Source: VGCC01 sp040381195 (GTDB taxonomy: Bacteria > Actinomycetota > Actinomycetes > S36-B12). Taken from it: DNA of 12,493 nt. Where the stretch lies: the NCBI GenBank assembly GCA_040381195.1, contig JBEIHR010000056.1, positions 1 to 12,493 of the forward strand, read 5' to 3'. The first letter of the stretch is position 1. Every line of letters begins with the position of its first letter. The notes beneath the pieces were generated by a model, which saw nothing but the letters and a program-made list of their open reading frames with translations, did no database searches and had not been told where the DNA came from. The position numbers were made by a program, and so were the translations under genes. Shown piece by piece: positions 1 through 5,619 of the stretch.

Positions 1-710
1 CCGGCGGAGGCCGCAATCCCTGCTGCCTGGACCTTCGACGACATCCCACCGAGTCCCACACCGGCGGACCCCACGCCGCCGATTGAGACGTCAGCGAGAT
101 CGGCGGTCGAATGCACCTCGGGAATGAACCGCGCGTCACCCCGCTCGGGTGGCCCGTCGTAGAGACCGGGAACGTCCGACAACAGGATCAGCGCCTCGGC
201 CTGCACCACGTGCGCCACCAAGGCCGCGAGTCGATCGTTGTCGCCGACTCGAATTTCATCCGTCGCAACGGTGTCGTTCTCATTGACGATCGGCACGATT
301 CCCAGTTCGAGGAGACGGAAGAAGGTCCGTTGCGCATTGCGATAGTGCGTGCGCCGCGTGACGTCGTCCGACGTAAGCAGGACCTGACCCACGGTGAATC
401 CATGTGTCGCGAAGGCTGCGGTGTAGTGGGCGATCAAGAGCCCCTGTCCAACACTCGCGGCCGCCTGCTGAGTTGCGAGATCCCGCGGGCGGGCACGCAA
501 TCCCAGCGACGGCATTCCACTCGCGATGGCACCGCTGGAGACCAGGACAACCTGAGTTCCCTGTTCCCGGCGCTGCGCGACGACGGAGACGAGGGCACGG
601 AGTCGATCCGGGTCCAGGGCGCCGTCGTGGGTGAGCGAGGACGAACCGACCTTGACCACGATCCTCGGTGCCCGCGCGATACGCACGCGCACGTCGTCAG
701 CGGTCGTCAT
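1..710 (-). CDS. proB: Glutamate 5-kinase, 3' end outside the window
   Basis: ATP-dependent phosphorylation of L-glutamate to glutamyl 5-phosphate, the first step of proline synthesis in the cytoplasm. The 236 visible residues are an amino-acid-kinase fold: an N-terminal KVGSSSL phosphate-binding segment (Lys at residue 20), VSSGAIASG near residue 53, the VNENDTVATDE glutamate-binding segment followed by GDNDRLAALVA near residue 150, and a Gly-rich GLGGMSSK loop close to the window edge. The end of the kinase domain, and any C-terminal PUA domain, lie beyond base 1. The ATG at 710 is chosen because a full GGAGGTGA Shine-Dalgarno stands 5 nt upstream. The start lies inside the end of obgE (14-nt overlap, different frame), which suggests translational coupling. 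obgE-proB adjacency is common in Actinomycetota. The identification rests on motifs and context and is secure. Confidence 0.96.
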   Translation of the reverse strand, partial: MTTADDVRVRIARAPRIVVKVGSSSLTHDGALDPDRLRALVSVVAQRREQGTQVVLVSSGAIASGMPSLGLRARPRDLATQQAAASVGQGLLIAHYTAAFATHGFTVGQVLLTSDDVTRRTHYRNAQRTFFRLLELGIVPIVNENDTVATDEIRVGDNDRLAALVAHVVQAEALILLSDVPGLYDGPPERGDARFIPEVHSTADLADVSIGGVGSAGVGLGGMSSKVQAAGIAASA

Positions 711-2082
711 CGTCGTCACCTCCGTCCACGAGATCGCGGTGGTCCAGCCCGAGTCGGGCGTCTGTTCCACGCGGTCCCTGGTGCGCTACGGACCCGATCG
801 TCGGATACCAATCGAACACCACGGCATTGTCGTCCGAACCGACTCGAACTTCGCTGCCCGGCTGGGCCCCGAGACGTACGAGTTCCTCTTCGAGACCGAG
901 GCGTGCCAGGCGGTCGCCGAGGTACCCGACGGCCTCGTCGTTGCTGAAGTCGGTCTGGCGCACCCAGCGCTCCGGCCGTTGGCCGCGGACTCGGAAGGCG
1001 TCACCCTCCCGCGCAACGGTGAACCCCTGGTCGTCGACCGGGCGGATCACGATGCGCGGCACGGTCGCCTCCACCGTGACCGACCGCGACTGCCGTACCC
1101 GTTCCGCGAGGGCGAAGGAGAGTGCGCGGAGTCCCTCGTGTGTCACGGCAGAGACCGGGAAGACCGGGTACCCGCGTTCGATGAGCGCGGGGGTCACGAG
1201 TTCCGCCATGGTTCGGCCATCCGGCAGGTCGATCTTGTTGAGCACCACCACGCGCGGCCGGTCCTGCAGCCCTCCGTAGGCGGCGAGTTCGGCCTCGATC
1301 ACATCGAGATCGGCGACCGGATCGCGGCCAGGCTCGAGGGTGGCGCAGTCAATGACGTGCGCAAGCACGAGACACCGTTCGACGTGGCGCAGAAACTCCA
1401 AACCCAGGCCCTTTCCCTGACTGGCACCGGGGATGAGTCCGGGGACGTCGGCGATCGTGTACACGACCTCACCCGCGGTCACGACCCCGAGGTTCGGTAC
1501 GAGCGTCGTGAACGGGTAGTCCGCGATCTTGGGGCGCGCAGCCGACATCGCGGCGATCAGACTGGACTTGCCCGCACTGGGATATCCGACGAGCGCGACA
1601 TCGGCGACCGTCTTGAGCTCGAGGACGATCTCGCATTGCTCACCCGGTTCGCCGAGCAGGGCGAACCCTGGTGCCTTGCGTCGCGGGGAGGCCAATGCCG
1701 CATTCCCCAAACCACCCCGACCACCCCGGGCGATGACGAACCGTTCGCCCGATCCGACAAGATCTGCGAGCACCTCGCCCGACACCGACGTGACCTGCGT
1801 CCCGGAGGGAACACGCAGGACGATGTCATCACCATCGGCACCGTTGCGGTGCGATCCCTGACCCGGACGCCCGTTCCCGGCAGTGCGATGCGGGGAGCGA
1901 TGGAACTCGAGCAATGTGGTGATGTGCGGATCGACCACGGCCACGATGTCGCCACCACGGCCACCGTTGCCGCCGTCGGGACCCCCGAGAGGCTTGAACT
2001 TCTCGCGATGGACGGAGGCGCATCCGTTGCCGCCGCTACCGGCTTTGGCGTGGATGAGGACTCGGTCGACGAATGTCGCCAT
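697..2082 (-). CDS. obgE: Obg family GTPase (ribosome assembly / stress)
   Basis: 461-residue Obg GTPase, a cytoplasmic protein acting in late 50S subunit assembly and linked to stringent response and growth control. Residues 1 to about 158 form the glycine-rich Obg fold. The G domain follows: G1 GYPSAGKSS at 166-174, switch region DYPFTT at 188-193, G3 DVPG at 212-215, G4 NKID at 282-285 and a G5-like VSA at 310-312. An OCT domain spans about 344-428 and ends in VVFDWYP. The last 33 residues are a tail rich in Gly and Asp that ends in five Asp and Arg. An in-frame ATG exists at 2100, but the ATG at 2082 (MATFVDRV) is preferred: it has GGAGGAGG 6 nt upstream and matches the usual Obg N-terminus. 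It lies downstream of rpmA, the classic L21-L27-Obg arrangement, but a terminator-like hairpin lies between them. Confidence 0.97.
   Translation of the reverse strand: MATFVDRVLIHAKAGSGGNGCASVHREKFKPLGGPDGGNGGRGGDIVAVVDPHITTLLEFHRSPHRTAGNGRPGQGSHRNGADGDDIVLRVPSGTQVTSVSGEVLADLVGSGERFVIARGGRGGLGNAALASPRRKAPGFALLGEPGEQCEIVLELKTVADVALVGYPSAGKSSLIAAMSAARPKIADYPFTTLVPNLGVVTAGEVVYTIADVPGLIPGASQGKGLGLEFLRHVERCLVLAHVIDCATLEPGRDPVADLDVIEAELAAYGGLQDRPRVVVLNKIDLPDGRTMAELVTPALIERGYPVFPVSAVTHEGLRALSFALAERVRQSRSVTVEATVPRIVIRPVDDQGFTVAREGDAFRVRGQRPERWVRQTDFSNDEAVGYLGDRLARLGLEEELVRLGAQPGSEVRVGSDDNAVVFDWYPTIGSVAHQGPRGTDARLGLDHRDLVDGGDDDDDR
716..723 (-). promoter_or_regulatory. Shine-Dalgarno of proB inside the obgE end
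   Basis: GGAGGTGA, complementary to the 16S rRNA 3' end over 8 bases, 5 nt before the proB ATG at 710. It lies within the last codons of obgE, where in the obgE frame it contributes to the Gly-Gly-Asp stretch before the stop. Confidence 0.85.
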
Positions 2083-2088
2083 GTGATT

Positions 2089-2096
2089 CCTCCTCC
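2089..2096 (-). promoter_or_regulatory. Shine-Dalgarno fixing the obgE start
   Basis: GGAGGAGG, 6 nt upstream of the ATG at 2082. It lies inside the longer open frame starting at 2100 and so argues against that earlier ATG as the start of obgE. Confidence 0.85.
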
Positions 2097-2102
2097 CCAT
2101 GC

Positions 2103-2129
2103 AAAAGGGCGGGTCAGTGGACCCGCCCT
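2103..2129 (-). terminator. Intrinsic-terminator-like hairpin between rpmA and obgE
   Basis: On the minus strand, arms GGGCGGGTC and GACCCGCCC (bases 2120-2128 and 2107-2115) pair perfectly around the 4-base loop CACT. A flanking A-T pair extends the stem to 10 bp. TTTT (2106-2103) follows at once. This is the form of a Rho-independent terminator, though the T tract is short. It begins 19 nt after the rpmA stop and its tail ends about 20 nt before the obgE ATG. It may end or attenuate the ribosomal-protein transcript, with read-through supplying obgE-proB. It could instead act as an RNA-processing or stability element. Confidence 0.7.
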
Positions 2130-2148
2130 CGCATGTCGATCGCGTCCT

Positions 2149-2403
2149 CTAGGAGGCCGCCACGATGTTGACGACTCGGCGTCCGCGATGGCTTCCGAAT
2201 TCCACGGTCCCCGCTGCGAGGGCGAAGAGGGTGTCGTCGCCGCCACGCCCCACATTGGTTCCCGGGTGGAAGTGGGTCCCACGCTGACGCACGATGATCT
2301 CGCCCGCGTTGACCTCCTGGCCGGCGAAGCGCTTTACGCCGAGACGCTGGGCATTGCTGTCGCGTCCGTTGCGCGTGCTCGATGCGCCCTTTTTGTGCGC
2401 CAT
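2149..2403 (-). CDS. rpmA: Large ribosomal subunit protein bL27
   Basis: 84-residue bL27, a 50S protein whose N-terminal tail reaches the peptidyl-transferase centre and tRNA acceptor ends. The sequence begins MAHKKGASSTRNGRDS and continues with the conserved RLGVKRFAGQ, GEIIVRQRGT and HPGTNVGRGGDDTLFA segments. Length is normal for the family. The start is the standard MAHKKG form, without the N-terminal extension that is cleaved off in Firmicutes. The start is 8 nt after the rplU stop, and its Shine-Dalgarno AGGAG (2409-2413) overlaps the rplU TAG codon. The gene should therefore be co-transcribed and translationally coupled with rplU. Stop codon TAG. Confidence 0.98.
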   Translation of the reverse strand: MAHKKGASSTRNGRDSNAQRLGVKRFAGQEVNAGEIIVRQRGTHFHPGTNVGRGGDDTLFALAAGTVEFGSHRGRRVVNIVAAS

Positions 2404-2411
2404 GACTTCTC

Positions 2412-2726
2412 CTACTTGCCCGTGCTGATCCCGGTGACACGCACCGCGGTCAGTTCCTGACGATGGCCCATGCGCTTGCGGTACCCGGTCTTGTTCTTGT
2501 ACTTGAGGATGTCGATCTTGGGACCACGCCGGTGGTCGACGATCTCTGCGGTGACCGTGACCTTCGCGAGCGCTGCGGCATCCGAGGTGACCTTCGCGCC
2601 ATCGACGACGAGCACGGCCGGGAGGGACACGGAGCCACCAGGCTCGCCGGTGACGCGGTCCATGACCACGAGGTCGCCGATGGCGACCTTCTCTTGCCGA
2701 CCGCCGGCACGAACGATGGCGTACAC
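2412..2726 (-). CDS. rplU: Large ribosomal subunit protein bL21
   Basis: 104-residue bL21, a 23S rRNA-binding protein of the 50S subunit. Diagnostic segments are the N-terminal YAIVRAGGRQEKV, then GDLVVMDR, and the basic RNA-binding segment KIDILKYKNKTGYRKRMGHRQ at about residues 70-90, followed by the TAVRVTGI end. The start codon is GTG at 2726 with GGAG 6 nt upstream. Length is normal. First gene of the L21-L27 pair, 72 nt downstream of the RNase E/G gene. That gap contains a small hairpin but no promoter I can recognise with confidence. Confidence 0.98.
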   Translation of the reverse strand: MYAIVRAGGRQEKVAIGDLVVMDRVTGEPGGSVSLPAVLVVDGAKVTSDAAALAKVTVTAEIVDHRRGPKIDILKYKNKTGYRKRMGHRQELTAVRVTGISTGK

Positions 2727-2749
2727 GATTCACTCCACTATTCCGGGGA

Positions 2750-2762
2750 GCCCCTGCGGGGC
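2750..2762 (-). other. Small hairpin in the rplU leader
   Basis: Arms GCCCC and GGGGC (5 bp) around a 3-base loop in the 72-nt gap between the RNase E/G stop and the rplU GTG. There is no T run after it, so it is not an intrinsic terminator. It might be part of an mRNA leader for ribosomal-protein control, but the stem is short and could arise by chance at this GC content. Confidence 0.25.
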
Positions 2763-2798
2763 ACGAGGGAAAAGACTACGACAGGGAAGCCCCTCCCG

Positions 2799-4799
2799 TC
2801 ACATCGCCCCCTGGGCCGCAGGCTCCGCCTCGGCCGGCTCCTCGGGCTCTTCGGTCTTGGACAGGGCGCGGGCCGCCACCTCGGCCGGGTCGATGACGCC
2901 GGCGGGTTTGCGCCCCCGCGGGCTGTGCTCGTGGTGGTCCAGCGAGACCCGGATGCCGCGACCATTGCACTGCTCGCACGTCTCCGAGAAGGACTCGAGC
3001 AAGCCCGACCCGATCCGCTTGCGCGTCATCTGCACGAGGCCGAGCGAGGTGACCTCCGCGACCTGATGCTTGGTTCGGTCGCGACCGAGACACTCCACCA
3101 GGCGACGGAGGACGAGGTCGCGATTGCTCTCGAGGACCATGTCGATGAAGTCCACGACGATGATGCCTCCGATGTCGCGAAGGCGGAGCTGCCGGACGAT
3201 CTCTTCTGCTGCCTCGAGGTTGTTCTTCGTGACGGTTTGCTCGAGGTTGCCCCCTTGCCCGGTGAACTTCCCGGTGTTGACGTCGACCACGGTCATGGCT
3301 TCAGTGCGATCGATAACGAGGGAGCCGCCGGAGGGCAGCCAGACCTTGCGATCCAACGCCTTCGTGAGTTGTTCATCGATGCGGTACTCGGCGAAAACAT
3401 CCTTGTCCTGGACCCAGTGATCGAGTCGATCGCGGAGGTCGGGTGCCACGGCGCTGATGTAGGCGTCGATGGTGGTCCATGCGTTGTCACCGGAGACGAC
3501 GAGCTTCGTGACGTCCTCGTTGAAGATGTCACGAACCACCTTGATGGACAGATCCGGCTCGCTGTAGAGCAGTTCCGGAGGTGATGCCTTCGACGCGGCA
3601 TCGGTGATGTCCGACCACAGGGCCTGCAGGCGCTCGACATCGGCCTCGAGTGCATCCTCTGCTGCGCCCTCTGCGGCGGTGCGGACGATCACACCGGCGT
3701 CTTCGGGCATGACGCGCTTGAGAATGGACTTCAAGCGCGAGCGTTCGGTGTCGGGGAGTTTGCGACTGATGCCCGTCATCGACCCGTCGGGGACGTAGAC
3801 GAGGAATCGTCCGGGAAGCGAGATCTGACTCGTGAGCCGTGCGCCCTTCTGTCCCACCGGATCCTTGGTGACCTGCACCATGACCGGATCACCGGACTTG
3901 AGTGCGAACTCGATGCGCTTGGGCTGGCCATCCAACCCGGCTGCATCCCAATTCACTTCACCTGCGTAGAGGACCGCGTTGCGTCCACGACCGATGTCGA
4001 CGAAGGCCGCTTCCATGCTGGGGAGGACGTTCTGGACGCGCCCGAGATAGACGTTGCCCACCATGGAGGACTGCGTTCCCCGTGTGACGTAGTGCTCGAC
4101 GAGTACGCCGTCCTCGAGCACGGCGATCTGGATGCGCTCGGGTGTCTGGCGCACGACCATGACCCGATCGACAGACTCGCGGCGGGCGAGGAACTCGGCC
4201 TCGGTCAGGATCGATGCCCGACGACGACCGGCCTCGCGGCCTTCGCGGCGTCGCTGCTTCTTCGCTTCGAGGCGGGTGGATCCGCGCAGGGACTCCTCGC
4301 CCTTGCGTCGCGGCTCCCGCACCTTCACGACCGTGTTCGGCGGATCATCCGGCGACGGCTCACCGTCACCATCGCTTCCGCGGCGACGACGGCGGCGACG
4401 GCGACGGGTACCGGATGCGTCTCCGGAGTCCTCCAGGTCGTCCGACTCGTCCGAGGATTCGGACTCCGCGCCCTCCGGTGCGTCGTCCTCTCCGACCCGA
4501 CGCTTGCGGCCTCGGCCACCGCGCCGGCGTCGCTTGGCCTCGCCAGACTCCTCCGCCGCGGGTGCGGCGGGTGCCGCGGCGGCCTTGGGGGCGGACTTCG
4601 CCGGAGCTTTGGCTGCGGCCTCTGCGGCCGCGGCCTGGAAGATCACCGACGGCGGTTTGCGATCGGTCGTCTCCTCGGCACTCGCGACCTTCTTGCGGGT
4701 GCGCTTCGGCTTCTCCGCAGGCTCTTCCGGTGGGCCCGAGGGCCGTACTGCCGCGCGCCGGGTGCGCTTCTTAGGCGTGGACACGTCTTCATCGACCAT
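2799..4799 (-). CDS. rne: Ribonuclease E/G family endoribonuclease
   Basis: 666-residue single-strand-specific endoribonuclease of the RNase E/G family, acting in mRNA decay and rRNA/tRNA processing. Residues 1 to about 205 are a low-complexity extension: Lys/Arg/Pro-rich, then Ala-rich (55-82), then alternating basic and acidic blocks with a run of nine Arg at 132-140. The S1 RNA-binding domain starts near 244 (VGNVYLGRVQNVLPSMEAAFVDIG). Metal-binding catalytic residues are Asp506 and Asn508 in TVVDVNTGKF and Asp550 in IIVVDFIDM. The Zn-link Cys pair is Cys608/Cys611 in CEQCNGRG. A short Glu/Ala/Pro-rich tail follows. An extension before the catalytic core is typical of actinobacterial RNase E/G. 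The ATG at 4799 has GAGGAG 8 nt upstream. A 64-nt gap separates it from the DUF2344 gene. Calling it rne rather than rng is a naming choice. Confidence 0.95.
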   Translation of the reverse strand: MVDEDVSTPKKRTRRAAVRPSGPPEEPAEKPKRTRKKVASAEETTDRKPPSVIFQAAAAEAAAKAPAKSAPKAAAAPAAPAAEESGEAKRRRRGGRGRKRRVGEDDAPEGAESESSDESDDLEDSGDASGTRRRRRRRRRGSDGDGEPSPDDPPNTVVKVREPRRKGEESLRGSTRLEAKKQRRREGREAGRRRASILTEAEFLARRESVDRVMVVRQTPERIQIAVLEDGVLVEHYVTRGTQSSMVGNVYLGRVQNVLPSMEAAFVDIGRGRNAVLYAGEVNWDAAGLDGQPKRIEFALKSGDPVMVQVTKDPVGQKGARLTSQISLPGRFLVYVPDGSMTGISRKLPDTERSRLKSILKRVMPEDAGVIVRTAAEGAAEDALEADVERLQALWSDITDAASKASPPELLYSEPDLSIKVVRDIFNEDVTKLVVSGDNAWTTIDAYISAVAPDLRDRLDHWVQDKDVFAEYRIDEQLTKALDRKVWLPSGGSLVIDRTEAMTVVDVNTGKFTGQGGNLEQTVTKNNLEAAEEIVRQLRLRDIGGIIVVDFIDMVLESNRDLVLRRLVECLGRDRTKHQVAEVTSLGLVQMTRKRIGSGLLESFSETCEQCNGRGIRVSLDHHEHSPRGRKPAGVIDPAEVAARALSKTEEPEEPAEAEPAAQGAM

Positions 4800-4818
4800 G
4801 GGTCGTACTCCTCAATGG

Positions 4819-4832
4819 GGCGGCGAACCGCC
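4819..4832 (-). other. Hairpin just upstream of the RNase E/G gene
   Basis: On the minus strand, arms GGCGG and CCGCC form a perfect 5-bp stem around the loop TTCG, ending about 9 nt before the Shine-Dalgarno GAGGAG. There is no T tract. RNase E of enterobacteria controls its own mRNA through 5'-leader hairpins. Whether this much smaller structure does anything similar is inference only. Confidence 0.35.
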
Positions 4833-4863
4833 TCTCGCAAGCCTGGTGTGGTGCCGGTGCGCG

Positions 4864-5619
4864 CTAGTGCTGCGACGCCGACTCCGCGACGATGTCCGGC
4901 GCGAAGGGGTCCCCCACGCTGCCCGTGCGCGGATCGAATGGCCCCTGTGCCAGCCGCGTCACCCTCGGGGGTGCTGGCGGCACGAGGTCGGCCACGCTCC
5001 GCAGTGCTGAAAGAACGTCGTCGGGTCGAACCGACGGTGTGACGTGCCGGACGACCACGTGGAGTATGGCACACCCCTCGTCGGACTCCCGCGGCTCCAC
5101 CTCGAGGGAGACCACCGGACCCCGTGCGTCGAAGGTCCGGATACCGGACTTCATCATGCGCGAGACCTCGATACTCGTCTCCTCCAGGAAGCGTTCGGCC
5201 GCCGCCGCGGCGTCCGCGGGTGCGACACCGGGGAGCGCGATGCGCCAGAGACTGGCCTGTAATCGCGCCGCAAGATCGGGTGGGGTCGCGTCCACCACCC
5301 GCAAGACGTCGAACCCCTCCGGAAGCGACGCGTCGAGACGCTCGCGCACCCACGCCGGGTCGATGGTCTCGGTGACCGCGAGCTCGACGTACTCGGCCTC
5401 GGACGCCGTACCGGTGGGAGCCGAGTTCGCATAGGAGATGCGGGGATGCGGCGAGAATCCGGCGCTGAATGCGATGGGGATCCCGGCGCGGCGAATGGCC
5501 CGCTCGAGGGCACGCTGGAAGTCACGGTGACTTGAGAACCGGAGGCGTCCGCGTTTGGCGTACTCGAGTCGAACGCGCTGGACGACGGGTGCAACCGTGC
5601 GATCGGGAGTGCGCTTCAC
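4864..5619 (-). CDS. DUF2344 / TIGR03936-family radical SAM-associated protein
   Basis: 251-residue cytoplasmic protein of the DUF2344 family, found next to or fused to the radical SAM family encoded just upstream. The N-terminal half carries the conserved core: RLEYAKRGRLRFSSHRDF (17-34), RAGIPIAFSAGFSPHPRISYA (44-64) and EYVELA (76-81). The C-terminal half has an MKSGIRTFDAR segment (156-166) and a proline-rich end. No membrane segments and a single Cys, so no metal cluster of its own. The GTG at 5619 overlaps the radical SAM stop (GTGA, 4 nt), implying coupled translation. Upstream in-frame ATGs lie inside the radical SAM gene and encode an unrelated Arg-rich stretch. The molecular role is not established. 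It is probably a partner or substrate-binding subunit of the radical SAM enzyme. Confidence 0.9.
   Translation of the reverse strand: MKRTPDRTVAPVVQRVRLEYAKRGRLRFSSHRDFQRALERAIRRAGIPIAFSAGFSPHPRISYANSAPTGTASEAEYVELAVTETIDPAWVRERLDASLPEGFDVLRVVDATPPDLAARLQASLWRIALPGVAPADAAAAAERFLEETSIEVSRMMKSGIRTFDARGPVVSLEVEPRESDEGCAILHVVVRHVTPSVRPDDVLSALRSVADLVPPAPPRVTRLAQGPFDPRTGSVGDPFAPDIVAESASQH

Noticed and set aside
631..2460. A 609-codon open frame on the plus strand, opposite obgE, rpmA and rplU
   Set aside because: It is antisense to three certain genes. Its product has no recognisable domain and a composition typical of the complement of high-GC codon usage, and no ribosome-binding site or neighbour supports it.
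2404..2733. Upstream extension of the rpmA reading frame to base 2733
   Set aside because: The extra 110 residues are Arg-rich out-of-frame translation of rplU. The conserved L27 start MAHKKG at 2403 has its own Shine-Dalgarno.
2783..2797. Possible terminator just after the RNase E/G stop
   Set aside because: The stem is only about 4 bp and the nearest T run is some 10 nt away, so it does not meet the form of an intrinsic terminator.
2463..3584. A 373-codon plus-strand open frame opposite rplU and the RNase E/G catalytic domain
   Set aside because: It is complementary to strongly conserved coding sequence, and its product is an Asp/Leu/His-rich shadow without motifs.
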